Part shown: positions 25,262 to 37,800 of the stretch, piece after piece
Layout of the letters: every line of letters begins with the position of its first letter
Numbering within the stretch: the first letter of the stretch is position 1
Origin: Morinoia aosen
Lineage: Eukaryota; Arthropoda; Malacostraca; Amphipoda; Talitridae
Reading direction: 5' to 3'
Length of the DNA stretch: 64,000 nucleotides
NCBI GenBank assembly: GCA_030386875.1
Contig: CM059566.1
Coordinates: forward strand, 44,366,068 to 44,430,067
Program-made: the position numbers and the translations under genes
The notes under the pieces: model-generated
The model's database searches: none
Told to the model about the DNA's origin: nothing
The model's input: the letters and a program-made list of their open reading frames with translations, nothing else

Positions 25262-26187
25262 TGTTAACGTTTGGGGGGTATGGCCAACCGTTAATCATGA
25301 ATCGATAAGTTTTTCGAATTTTGCAAGAGAGGTCTATGACGACACTGATTGGGGATTTGACTCAGCTTTGAGGTTTTCTTTATTGAAGGAAGCCGTGATG
25401 AGCGATGGCGTGCTTGGCTTCTGAAGATCTTCTCTTAGATGGGAAACTCCGTGCAGGCGAGGTCCGGCGAGCGATGACGTTTGCCAGGTGTAAGTGAGTG
25501 TGTTTTATGGAGGTTACTTTCAGGTTTGCGGGCAAATTAACAATCCCGAGAATTTCGTTGGCTTTTGGAATAGGCTTCAATTCTGCTTAATTTTTGCAGG
25601 TGAATGAGAGCAATTGTTGAAATGTGATTGAGGTTGAGATTTCGATCTTTAATTAAAGTAGGATTTTAAGATCGTTAAACGCTGACGACAAGAGTCCAGG
25701 GTTGGATCAGTTAATATCTTAGCCAGTAATTTGATAATTTACCAGGCTGAAAACAGCTCGAAAACCGAGGTGAATGCAAGGCAACTAAGGTCGAGTTAAA
25801 TGGTGTCACTCGAAGTTTGAGTTGCATATAAAAAATAATAAGCCACGTGAATTTAACTTGTACAGCTCAACCCAAGGAATGTGTGTTGTGGTGTTTGGTG
25901 CCGTCGAGGGTTGAGAACGGTATAACGCACAGGGTAAGGAGGAGACGAGAGAGGGAGTCGGCCACCCAAGCGTCCCGCGCAGTATTGCCAACTCAGAGAG
26001 GCTTTAGACTCGAGAATGTCGACCGTTATTTTATCTCTCATGCATTTACACAAAAACTTCAATGATTACTAATTATAAGTAGAAAATTATTAATAATAAT
26101 TTAGAGTAAGATTTTTAATGTCAATAATTATTTTATTTAAGTGCGAATTAGAATTTTATAATTTTACGCTTTGTAGCGAATGCTACA
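25262..26187 (-). repeat. 5' LTR of gypsy B
   Basis: 926 bp and about 98 percent identical by eye to 19503-20428. Its right end lies 13 bp from an oppositely oriented related LTR fragment, forming a long inverted repeat. Confidence 0.93.
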
Positions 26188-26200
26188 TCTTGCTCTTTCA

Positions 26201-26890
26201 TGTAGCATTAGCTACAAAAGTGTAAAATTATAAAAATTCTCATTCGCACTTAAATAAAATAATTATTGACATTAAAAATCTTACTCTAAATTAATATTAA
26301 TAATTTTCTACTTATAATTAGTCATCCTTGAAGTTTTTGTGTAAATGCATAACACATAAAATAACGATCGACATTTTCGAGTTTAAAGCCTCTGAAAAGG
26401 GCAACACCGCGCGGGACGCGTCGTTTCTGAGCGCCACTCTCTCGTGCCTCTTTAGCCTGTGTTGACACCGTTCTTACCCTCGACGGCACCAAACACCACA
26501 ACACACATTCCTTGGACTTGAGCTTTACAAGTTACATTCACGTGGCCTATTATTTTATATATAACTCAACCATCGAGTTACTCCACATGATTGTCTATTT
26601 TTGACGGGAGACGGTCTGACCTTGGTCATAATAGCACTTTGAAATCACTTGGTTCGGAGCTAGTAGAGCCTAGTATATTACTACAAATGCCAAACTAATC
26701 TGCCCGCTCAAACCACGACAATTTGCTTTTTTACATCTTGGAATTATTCTAAAGTCCGAACCCATAAATAGTGACACACGTCACAGGTGGATTCGATATG
26801 CTGTCAGTCGCTAAAATTTAACATACTGCGAACCTCCACAAAAACACTCACTTACACCTGGCCTACATCATCGCTTGCCGGACCTCGCCT
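26201..26890 (+). repeat. LTR fragment of the B family, inverted relative to B
   Basis: It starts TGTAGC and follows the B/solo LTR sequence on the plus strand to GACCTCGCCT at 26890. The next LTR bases (GCCTGCACGGAG...) resume at 28050-28073. The LTR was therefore interrupted by the 26891-28049 insertion and then ends at the Harbinger element. Confidence 0.8.
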
Positions 26891-28049
26891 TATGAACTAC
26901 TCCCAAAGTGGGGAGGTTCCGTTAAATGATTTGTATTTGAAGCTTGAAGAGCTAACTATTAGAACGGTTGGATGTTCTAGTTTTGAAGGTTAAGGGTTAA
27001 ATATGATTTTAATTTAGCTAATGAACAAGGTTGGTGTTCTTGATAAGGGAGGTCACCAGTCGCCCGTTAAGGCGACACTTTATAGAATAAAATGATAGAT
27101 ATATATCTGACTACGTCCTCAGAAGGAGGCTTAAATTTATTCAGTGTTCGTGGGGGCTTTATGCCTCCGTTTAATCAAACTAAGCGAACTTTACCACGGA
27201 CTGGACCAAGCAGAAGGAAAAGAAAGGAGATATGGTTTTAATTTTCTGGCCTTTTTATTGAAGCTGGGAGATTCGTCAATCCTGTCGGTCTCTTCAGGAT
27301 GAGCTGATGTTGTGGTCCAATCTTGAGTAGGACTGCAACAGGCTCGCAGCAGCGTTGGTTATATGGCGAGTGTATGTGAGGAGAGGGTCGTGTGCATGGG
27401 AATCCCAATGGCTTGAGACGGCATAAGCGTCAGTGAATAAAGAAGACGGTGAAAGGCCCAATTCCCCAAAGAAAAAGGTTGATAAAATATTGAATTGTTG
27501 GGTCAGCAGCAAGTGAATTAGATGCAGCCCGAGTGTCTCAATTCGTCACGTCGCTAGGATGGGGGACGTAACGTGAATGAGGAATGAGGTTGAAGGGGAA
27601 TGAGGAAATAGAATTCACCGCCCAGTAAATGAGTAGAAAAACCAAGGGAAAGAGGCAGTTTTTGTCCTCTGCCAAGTTGGCTACCGGGTTATTTACCCCC
27701 TTTGTATGAGTGGGCAAGGTAGGTGACGTGGCAGTGGAGTGCGAAGTGTCTCGTGGCTTCCAGTCGCTGTAACAGCCCAAGAACCGAGAACACAAGAGCT
27801 AGAGTCAGAATGCCTTACGATTCAAAATGGCTAGGCAGTGTTGCCAAGCGCAGTTACGAAAGTGACGGGCGTAGGTACGCAAACGGAAAATATTTACGAG
27901 ACACATTTTTGGTAAAAATTTTGGTTTTGACGAATAAATTCGGTCTTGTAATTTTATGAAAATCGTTACTTTGATATAAATAAATTTTAGGATGTTCGTT
28001 TTAACGTTTTTATAAATTCGAGTGAAATGAGTCCCAAAAGTTCACTACA
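26891..28049 (-). mobile_element. LTR-type insertion with GCCT target duplication, one LTR plus primer site
   Basis: It interrupts the LTR fragment with GCCT repeated on both sides (26887-26890, 28050-28053). On the minus strand it begins TGTAGTGAAC at 28049, has AATAAA near 27258 and ends at about 27060. There the sequence TGGTGACC (plus-strand 27051-27058) looks like a primer binding site. About 160 bp of leader follows to 26891, with no second LTR and no gag or pol. It reads as a terminally truncated or internally deleted LTR element of another family. Confidence 0.55.
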
Positions 28050-28070
28050 GCCTGCACGGAGTTTCCCATC

Positions 28071-28117
28071 TAAAGGCCCCCTCACACGCGCAAATATGTC
28101 TGCAAACATATCTGAAC
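28071..28117. repeat. left terminal inverted repeat and TSD of the Harbinger element
   Basis: TAA (28071-28073), then a terminal repeat whose core, starting CCCCCTCACACGCGC at 28077, matches the complement of 40047-40086 over about 40 bp with one indel. Confidence 0.88.
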
Positions 28118-28921
28118 TGGTGCTGAATTCGTGCGTTTGTACGCTCATTTCAGGTTGGCACAGACTGTCTGAGGCAGATGAGCTATGCTTGATAATTTTG
28201 GAGCGACCAGCAGTCACCAGCTGCAAACCTTACCGTGACGTCAGTGCTAAGCGTGGAGGGAGTATATATGGAGGGAGCATAGCCGTCTGTGAAGAGAACC
28301 AGTTTTTGGAGATTTCTCCTCTGTCTGTGGTAACCAATAGCCGTCTCGCAAGTGTGACGTCAGCACGGAAGCCAGTTACCTACCAACTACGTTAGGATGC
28401 GCACACGCTCGCTGAATGCTCTTCCAGCTGCTGAGTTTATCGGTAATCATTAATTTGGGATTCTAAGACTCCGAAAGATAATAAATTGTGTTTCCTCACT
28501 TGAGGACACTTAATAATATCAAAATTACTAGCAAAGATTCATTAAGAGTTGAAAACTATAAAGATTACAGGCCCTTGAATATAACAAACTAGAGAGTGAC
28601 TTGCACGCGCACCTCATCATTTGACTTGTGGAGCGGTACTAATCTTGCTTTGGAAAATGGGAGGCCAGGGAGGGCGAATTGTAGAGGAGGTGAGGAGGCG
28701 AGGAGGAGCCAACTTCAGCCAAGCGTTTGTGGTTGGCTCACGTGTGGGGCCTTGCCAATGCCCCAGTCTCCCAACTTTTGCAGCTAATTTGAACCCGATT
28801 GGAATCGGCTATGCTCCCTCCAGTATATCCTAGCTCCATGGTGCTAAGCCAGCGTTCGTGGGTTGTGCATGCATGTATTTTGCCTCTCTCCCTCTCTTCT
28901 CGCATTCTCATCTGTAGCGCT
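28118..28921. other. Harbinger subterminal region / MADF-BESS upstream
   Basis: Non-coding, less AT-rich than its surroundings. It holds the presumed promoter and 5' leader of the MADF-BESS gene. No TATA box or clear ORF is assigned. Confidence 0.4.
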
Positions 28922-31828
28922 ATGGAAGACAAACTCTTTTGGACTGAATTTTTGACGCTTTATAAAGAATTAACATCTCTTTGGAAAGTAAAATCAAAAG
29001 AGTACTGTGATAAACATAAGAAAGCCGCAGAGTATGAAGTACTTTTGAAGAAACTACAAGAAAAACACCCAGACTCTACGAAAGAAATATTAATTAAAAA
29101 ATTGAATAATATGAGAACGGCATTTAGGCGGGAGTTTAATAAAGCAGAAAAATCTCGTAAGTCAGGGTGTGGCACAGAGGAGATCTACTCACCTAATTTA
29201 TGGTATTATGAATTATTAATGTTCACCAAAGATCAAGAAACGCCAAGCACCTCAGTGTCAAATCTGGATGAGTTTGCATTTTCTCATGAAGTGGTGAGTT
29301 GTATGCTTATATATTTCGCTATCAATTTTATTTATTCAAATTTAATAAACATATACCGAAAAATACTAAAGATAAACTGTAGCAGTGAAATTATTTTTAT
29401 CAAGGATTAATAAAACAGCAAATTATAAATTAGTTTTTATGAACAAACTGGAAGTTGCTAATGAAAAATTTTATTTTCACGTATATTTGAATATAACTTT
29501 ATGTATAGGTATCCTAAGGTGTGTCACAGAACTAGATATTATCAAATGAACTTCTAATGAAATTCTAAAGGCAACATTAAATTATGATGAATTATACTAT
29601 AGTTAGCGTATGACCACAGTGTAAATACGGTGCATTAAACTGCATTCAAAATTTAAAAGCGAAGAATAAAATTCTGAACAATTTTGGGACGTTTTGGGAA
29701 TAAATCCTACCATCAACTAACAAAAGACACACGACATGAAATAAATGTGATCAGTTACAGGCACTTAGAGTGCATGAGATTATAACCGTAAGTGCCTGTA
29801 ACTGATCACATGTATTTCATGTCGTTTTCAGCTGATGATGGGATTTATCCCGAAACGTCCAAAAAATGCTTAGGTTTTCATTCTTCGCTTTTGAATTTTT
29901 GATAAACCCACGTTATCGCCAAGTAAAAATGTTCGTCAATATCCTTCATAAATTATAACAGGAAATTAATACAGAACTTTCCCTATAAAATTTCATTCCG
30001 CTTCTATGTTATTCTTTGAGTAATTGCATTTGGAAATATAGAAACTAATAAAATGTCAATACTTATACTATATAGATTTACAAAATACCGTGCTTTTAAT
30101 CTGTTGTGCACAGTGTAGAGTCATTGATTTGCTGTGATATCTGAGAACGAAATTGTTCAACAGTTTTCTCTGTATTATTGAACCATATCGTTTTGCCATG
30201 GGAGTGCGCCTTCATTATTGAAATAATTTGAAAAAGCATTGCGCACTGCTTTAGCATTGTTAGCAACCCTGACGTTATGAGTTCTTTGGATGTCGATCAA
30301 AGTATTGTTCGTTTGGTTGCTTTCAACGCCGCTTTGAGTATATACATCTCCCCTTTTCTTCCTTAAAAAGTTGTGGAGCATACAGCATGCCATAACCACT
30401 GCGTGAATGTTTTCTATTTTTAAATTTATAGGGGATCTAAAGAGTCGAAAACGTTGTGAAATAATTCCAAAAACATTCTCAACAACTCTCCGTGCTCGAG
30501 ATAATCGATAGTTGAAAATTTTTGAGCCTTTGTTTAATTCTCGGGCACTGAATGGTTTCAAAAAGTCTTCACGGAGCGCAAAGGCTTCGTCACCAACAAA
30601 AACATACGGCAATACCGTATTTGTATTGGTCACAGGCTCTTCCGGGGGAATGTTCAACCTCTTCTGTTTTAATTTCTCATAGAACAATGTGTTGTCTATT
30701 ACTCCTCCATCCGAAACTCTACCATTGGTGCTGAAATCACAGAGTATAAATTCATACTTCGCAATAACTATTGCCATCAATACTAGGCTATGAAAACCTT
30801 TATAGTTGAAATAATAGCTGCCTGCATTCGGTGGAGGAACAATGCTGACGTGTTTTCCGTCCACAGCGCCAACGCAATGAGGAAAGTTCCACATTTCTTC
30901 ATATTCATCGGCAATCGCCTTCCATTCAGTGGCATCAGCAGGGAACTGGAAACAAAATTTCATTCTTAATTTTACACTTTTAAACATATTTTAGTAATAC
31001 TAATTTCTGTATAAACATTGCAACAGTCTATTTTTTTATGAATTTGGGGAGTTTCATCATGAATTCGTCTTTATCAATTATTATCCACGCTGAAGACGGC
31101 AGCTGTCGTTAATGAATTCTGTTTGTCTTTTGTGTGTGCGTTTTTGCACTTTCGTTTGTTTGTGTGCAAAATAACTCAAGAACGACAGAATGGATAAACA
31201 CGAAACTTTCAGGACATGTTTCCCTAATACAGAGAAAGAAGTGATTAAATTTAAATGACAGTCGGTTATGGTCAAGGCGACCAGGGTAAAATTATGGCGC
31301 CGGCGTGAGTTGCCATCTATACAGCCCATTATGGCGTTTATACATGTAAATATTAACCTGACGTTTATTAATTTCACTTATATTATAAAATAAAACTTAT
31401 TTCTTTATTTCCAATAACCACATTTTAATATTCATGCATTCATTATTTCTCCTCAGACAATAAATGAAGATGAACATGAGCCAAGCGACACTGGAGAGGG
31501 ACTTGAAGAAGTCAGAGCTAATGATGCACCCTCAACTTCTTTTGCATCTGCGGCTGCTGCTCCAAAAAGGAAAAGAGCTAAAAAGGAAGAACTCTCACAG
31601 TCTGATAAAGTGCTGGCTGCAATCACGGAACGGATCCCGTCCTCAAGGGTTGAGGACGAGTGGGATTTAGTTGCAAAAACTTTCGCTTATAAACTACGTC
31701 GGGTACCGTCCTCTATGCAACCAATTGCAGAAAAATTAATCAATGATGTCTTGTTTCTAGCTCAAATGAATGAACTAGATAGAAATACGCAAATAGTAAG
31801 AGGGCCTTTGAGCTTTACTTTGCAATGA
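28922..31828 (+). CDS. MADF-BESS DNA-binding protein of the Harbinger element (2 exons)
   Basis: Exons 28922-29293 and 31457-31828 join in phase 0 (donor GTG|GTGAGT, acceptor TTTCTCCTCAG) to give about 247 residues. Exon 1 encodes a MADF (Myb/SANT-like) domain: FWTEFLTLYKE..SLWKVKSKEY with the conserved Trp/Leu pattern, ending NLWYYELL. Exon 2 has an acidic linker, a basic patch PKRKRAKK (likely nuclear signal) and a BESS-like helical C-terminus (PIAEKLINDVLFLAQM). In two-gene Harbinger elements the Myb-like partner helps the transposase bind the element and enter the nucleus; I infer the same role. I chose ATG 28922 because the upstream in-frame codons look non-coding. The intron holds the transposase exon 2 on the other strand. 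Confidence 0.82.
29643..29903. repeat. long-hairpin MITE inside the MADF-BESS intron
   Basis: A palindromic element. The innermost arms of about 37 bp (ACGACATGAAATAAATGTGA... / ...TCACATGTATTTCATGTCGT) enclose a loop of about 20 nt near 29781. The outer arms extend imperfectly to about 130 bp (AAAAGCGAAGAA / TTCTTCGCTTTT). No coding capacity. It is nested in the Harbinger element between the two genes. Confidence 0.7.
30175..30945 (-). CDS. transposase exon 2 (DDE core)
   Basis: 257 codons including the stop. It lies wholly inside the MADF-BESS intron on the opposite strand. Confidence 0.88.
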   Translation of the reverse strand, partial: FPADATEWKAIADEYEEMWNFPHCVGAVDGKHVSIVPPPNAGSYYFNYKGFHSLVLMAIVIAKYEFILCDFSTNGRVSDGGVIDNTLFYEKLKQKRLNIPPEEPVTNTNTVLPYVFVGDEAFALREDFLKPFSARELNKGSKIFNYRLSRARRVVENVFGIISQRFRLFRSPINLKIENIHAVVMACCMLHNFLRKKRGDVYTQSGVESNQTNNTLIDIQRTHNVRVANNAKAVRNAFSNYFNNEGALPWQNDMVQ

Positions 31829-34800
31829 ATTTGTATTATGGATAGACATGCATTGTATGAATAATTTCTATTGTCAGTCATAAATGGATAGCAGTTGTGA
31901 GGCTAATTATGTATCTGATATTACATTGTGTTCATAACGGAACTATAAATGTTTCAACTCTATCGGTTTTCTTTATATCATGGTTTATATACAATCACAG
32001 GCAATTATCTATCTGATATTACATTGTGTTCATAACGGAACTATTAATGTTTCAACTCTATCGGTTTTCTTTATATCATGGTTTATATACAATCACAGGT
32101 AATTATCTATCTGATATTACATTGTGTTCCTAACGGAACTATTAATGTTTCAACTCTATCGGTTTTCTTTATATCATGGTTTATATACAATCACAGGTAA
32201 TTGTCTATCTGATATTACATTGTGTTCCTAACGGAACTATTAATGTTTCAACTCTATCGGTTTTCTTTATATCATGGTTTATATACAATCACAGGTAATT
32301 ATCTATCTGATATTACATTGTGTTCCTAACGGAACTATTAATGTTTCAACTCTATCGGTTTTCTTTATATCATGGTTTATATACAATCACAGGTAATTAT
32401 CTATCTGATATTACATTGTGTTCCTAACGGAACTATTAATGTTTCAACTCTATCGGTTTTCTTTATATCATGGTTTATATACAATCACAGGTAATTATTT
32501 ATCTGATATTACATTATGTTCGTAACGGAAATAATAATGTTTCAACTCTATCTGTTTTCTTTATATCATGGTTTATGTAGCATCCCGCTACATAAGTGTA
32601 AAAATTAGAAATTCGATATTCATACTTAAATAAATTAATTAGTAGCATTAAAAATATTACTCTAATTTATTATTAATTATTTTCTACTTCTAATTCGTAA
32701 TCATTAAAATTTTTGTGTAAATACATGAGAGATCAAATAATCAATCGACATTTCGAGTTCTTAAGCAGCCCGTCTGGCAACATACAAGCGCGTCGCCTAG
32801 TCCACACACTTTTGCTTGTGGCTCGGTTGCGCGAACATCTCGACCTCTACATCATCGCCATACACAAAACCTTCACGATCAAATCTCCCTGGGTTTTGTT
32901 TCCCTGAGTGCCATCTTAAATGTTACGTTGTTAACCTGAGTCATGTTATAACTTGCTCACAACTTACCGTATTATTGAGTCAGCCATTTGGCATTACTTT
33001 GGAAAAGGCCAGCAAACCTACCTGAGCCTCAAACCTCTTGAGCTACTACATTCACTCAAGCTCGATTGTCTGCTAGACATTCAGAAAGCAGACCTCATAA
33101 CGTGACCCCATTACGTCACTGTTTAGAACTCCTTCAAGTTTTCCCCAAACACCACTCACTCACCACGCTTAATCCATCGCGTGCCGGCCTTCGCCAACTC
33201 CAGCCTGGTCCTCCGGCACGGATTGCCACCTCAGCAAGCTCTCCGAGATCAAGATCAAGACAAGCCGGTTTTCCTGACAAGCCAGTGTCCTGGCTTCCTT
33301 TTCCCAAAATAAACACCACCACCGGAAACTAAGCTGAGTCCACAAACGTGTTTCATTATCACTCTCGTAATTTACCCAGTACGCTTCGAGAAAATATCGA
33401 GTTTTTTATTGGCCGTTCCAAATCAATATTGACACACAAAATAATCAATGGTCCCGAAAAACCCGACACTGGTGCATTGGCCTTACTTTTAAAAATAAAA
33501 GAAAGAACTAAACTCGAAGTGTTCTGGGGGTTGTGAGAGGATAATGTTGGCGTATCATTGTAGTGATAAATTTTCCCATGTCGTAGTGGTTTGAGAGATT
33601 TCCTGTGGATTTTTGACCATGCTAATGAATTTTCTCTGAGCAGCTTAAAAATTTTTTTTATCTTTCTTTTATGCTGTTTCCTGTCTTTGTTTGTTTTTGT
33701 GCCTCAGTAGGTAGGAAAATATTTTTCTACTATTTTCGTGCTGTGCATTTATTTCTGAACACCGTAAAATTCTCGTCCCATTTTCTCTCTTTCCGTTTTC
33801 TTCAACGTATTGATTGATTGAGTAGGTAGAAAAATAATTTTTTTTCTCACCTGCTTAATTTTGTGCCTACGCAAATTGCCGCATACCGCATAATAATTTT
33901 TTTTCTCTTCGTTTCCAATTTCATATTTCCTATCTTCTGTTTCACTAAATTTGAATGATTGAGTAGGTAAAGAATTAACGCAAACCCTTGCTACCTCATC
34001 CCAAGTCTTAGGCACTAATATCAGTAATTGTGCATCCCAAGAGTGTCCGCTAGCATGTCTGACTCAGATAATGAAGATCGAGCACACGCAAATCCCATTA
34101 GGCTCCCTCCTTTCATTCCAGGGGACGCTCACACCTGGTTCAACCAGGTGGAAGCTGTGTTTAGGTATAATAGGATAAATCAGGAGATAGACAAATTCTA
34201 CGCGCTTGTGAGCGCCGCTCCCACAAAACTCCTTAATGACTCCAACGAGCTCTTAGAAAACCCTCCAGACCGCGATCCTTACGGAATCTTGAAAAGAAAA
34301 ATTTTGGCAAGGCTTCAGATGTCCGATGCGGACAAATTCCGAAGCCTTGTAGATGCCTCTGCTATCCCTCCTGTCTCTAGTTCTTTCTCACCCACTTCGC
34401 TAGTTAAAAAACTGCGGAAACTCGCTACAGGAGTTGCCGTAGCTGAAGGATTTCTGAAGGAGGTCTTCATGACCAAACTAGCCCCTAATGTGCGTCCTTT
34501 CCTCTCGTTAGCGGGGCCCGAGCAAACATTAGAAAAATTAGCGGAAGCCGCAGAGACGGTGATCCGCAATATTAATTTGCCAAGAGAATCACAAGTTGCT
34601 TCCCTGAATGTAGCTGCTACAACTTTTAGCCCGTCAAATACGACGCAGAATTCAGCCAAAATAGATAAGCTGCAGCAGGATATCGCTGATATAAAGCAAG
34701 CTCTCCAAAATTTCCAAATAGGTCAGACCGTGGCTCACATTCAGCCAGGCCCAGGGAGATTCCAAAGCCACCAAAATGCCTACAACTATCCTTATGACTA

Positions 34801-37800
34801 TCCCTCCAACTATCACTATCCTCCTCCTCCTCAACGCTTTGATAGAGGTAGATCTTATGATAGGTCAAATAATCAAAACCCCCGTTTTCGGTCACGCTCT
34901 CGTGATGCCAGTAGCAATTTATGCTGGTATCACCAGAAATTTGGTGACCAAGCTCGTAAATGCGCCTCACGCTTTTGCCCGCGTTATACCGAACAAATGA
35001 CTTCGGGAAACGCCACCAGCAACGCACAGTAGCGAGTACTGCGTTGCCTCATTCCCAGACTACTCGCCTCTTGACAATCCTCGATCCCGTTACCAAATAT
35101 CGATTTCTTATCGACACTGGCTCTAGCGTATCAATTATCCCAGCCACGGCAAAAGTCAAAAACCAGCCATTAGTGGCTACATTACGCGCCGCAAACGGCA
35201 CGCCAATACCTTGTTACGGTGAACGAGCCTTAGAGTGCAGTCTGGGATTGAGGCGATCTTTCCTTTTCACCTTCTTAATCGCGGAAGTCCAAGAGCCTAT
35301 CATTGGCGCGGACTTTCTCGAAAAGTTTGGGATTGTTGTAGATGTGAAAAATAGATGTATTAGGGACGAGGAGACACAGATCTCAATTCCCGCTGGTAGC
35401 ATAACTAAAGAAAATGTCTTGCATTCCTTTTCTATTGCTTTCAAGGAGGAGTGCATGTTCGCACAAATCCTCAAAAGTTTTCCCGCATTAACCAACCCTA
35501 ACTTAGTTTCTAAAAATATGCAAACCTGCACGAAACACTTCATAGAGACGCAAGGACCGCCTGTCTTCTCCCGTGCTAGGAGATTGCCGCCTGATCGATT
35601 GGCGTTAGCCAAGAAAGAATTCGCGCGCATGCAGGAGTGTGGCATCATCCGCACCTCCAAAAGTCCTTGGGCTAGCCCTCTTTTGCTGGTACCCAAGGCT
35701 AACGGTGAATTCAGACCGTGCGGGGATTTCCGCAGGTTAAATGCCGTTACTTTACCTGATCGCTATCCTATTCCTTACCTGCACGATTTCAGTGCAAATT
35801 TGGAAGGAGCACAAATATTCTCTAAGATTGACCTGCAGTCCGCCTTTCATCAAATCCCTCTTGATGAGTCCGCTATCCCCAAGACCGCTGTCATCACTCC
35901 ATTTGGTCTCTTTGAATTTCTAAAAATGCCATATGGTCTCCGGAACGCGCCTCAAACGTTCCAGAGACACATGGCTGAAATCTTCTCTGATCTCTCTTTC
36001 GCTTTTGTCTACTTAGACGATATCCTTGTGGCGTCCACAACCCCGGAGTTGCACAAAGACCATCTTAGGGTCGTTTTTCAAAGATTGTCCGACAATGGAC
36101 TCCTCGTAAATCCTGAGAAATGTGAGTTCGGAAAGTCATCACTGATTTACTTAGGTCATGAAATCTCTAGCCTAGGTCTAAAACCTTTGCCTTCCAAAGT
36201 AGAAGTGATCAGAAACTTTCCTCTTCCACAGACCCAGAAGGAACTAAGAAGGTTCCTAGGTTCTGTTAACTTTTACCATCGTTTCATACGCAACTGTGCT
36301 CAAACTTTAGCGCCCTTGTCCGACCTCCTCGAACCGAAACGTAAAGGCAAATCTATTGAGGTAAAATGGACAGAAGAAGCGCGCGAAGCTTTTGAAACTA
36401 TCAAGCACAAATTAGCTTCCGCGACTGAACTATCCTACCCTATTGCTAATGCTGATTTCAGCCTAGTTGTGGACGCATCCAGTACCGCCGTAGGTGCTGT
36501 GTTGCAACAACAAGCAGGTACTAATATCTCTCCTCTTGCTTTCTTTTCCAAAAAGCTGTCGCCCACTGAGCGTGCTTATAGCGCGTTCGGTAGGGAACTT
36601 CTTGCTATCTACCTATCTGTGAGACACTTTCGCTATGCTCTAGAGGCAAGGGAGTTTGTGATCTACACAGATCACAAACCTTTGACCTCAGCTATAAAAA
36701 TGCCTTCTGAAAGACATTCGCCTAGAGAAGCTCGACACCTTTCCTTTATAAGTCAGTTCACAACTGACATCCGTTTCATTAAAGGTCTCGACAATACGGT
36801 GGCCGATTGCTTGTCCCGCATCAATACTGTCCAAACCAGTGGCGAAATCACCTTCGGCAACATTTGTAATGCTCAAAAGGAGGATCCTGAACTTCAGGAC
36901 CTTCTCAAATCTTCTAACCCTTCCCTTCCAAAACTAACCTTGGTTGACGGCGTGTATCGTGATGCCGAGCGACTTTCTCGTTTGTATCTTCCTGCGACTC
37001 TCCGCAGAGTAGCTGTCCTCCACTACCATTCCCTCAGTCACCCTGGTATTAACCGTACATTGCGTTTGATTTCTGATCGTTACGTCTGGCCAGCGATGCG
37101 TAAGGAGGTCAAGCAAATTGTGCAAAATTGCCATGCGTGTCAGAGTAGTAAGGTGGTGAAACATAATCGTGCAGCGCTGCAGAGTTGCGCATTCACAGGT
37201 CAAAAGTTTGACTCTGTCCACCTAGACCTAGTGGGCCCCTTGCCTGTATCGCGCGGTTATTCTTATTTGTTGACCATCATCGATAGGTTCACGCGTTGGG
37301 TTGAGGCTGTCCCTCTTCCTGATACACAAACTGAGACGGTAGCGCGCGCGTTCTTATCACAATGGATCTCCAGATTTGGAGTCCCATTACAAGTCACACA
37401 TGACCGGGGATCACAATTTACCTCCAAATTCTGGAGTGAGCTTAGCACCGCTTTAGGATGCGCCAATACATCCACGACAGCTTATCATCCGCAGTCAAAT
37501 GGACTTATTGAGAGAGTCCACAGAGACCTCAAGTCTGCCTTGCGCTGCCTTAATTGCAGTCACGATTGGACTGATAGACTTCCAGTAGTACTACTTAGCA
37601 TCAGAAATTTGCACAGACAAGATCAGCAGTGCACAGCGGCTGAAATGTTGTACGGGAAGACGCTTCGTCTCCCCGGCGACATTGTTGACCCAAAACCCTT
37701 GCCTGAATTTTCATCCGCTGACCGTTCCGCTTACGTAACCGCCCTTAAAGATTGCATGCGCCAGATCAAGTATGTGGCTCCACGAATGCCTCAGACTGAG

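Larger units (their letters stand above)
19503..26187 (-). mobile_element. Ty3/gypsy LTR retrotransposon B, decayed, 0.93-kb LTRs
   Basis: A full-length element on the minus strand with two 926-bp LTRs (19503-20428 and 25262-26187), flanked by TCTT duplications (19499-19502, 26188-26191). The LTRs differ at roughly 15-20 positions by eye, so it is older than A and C. Gag lacks the usual ATG and carries a frameshift; pol is broken several times. It belongs to the same family as A and C by pol similarity, but its LTR and primer site differ. Confidence 0.93.

Noticed and set aside
31905-32575. Possible CRISPR-like array
   Set aside because: The 98-bp units are contiguous with no unique spacers, in a eukaryotic transposon. 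It is a minisatellite.
32713-33332. ORFs inside the gypsy C LTRs (also 38546-39165)
   Set aside because: Duplicated LTR sequence, short, on both strands, no domain.
35214-37475. Long antisense ORFs over gypsy pol (also in A and B)
   Set aside because: Shadow frames of a conserved coding sequence with no domain of their own.
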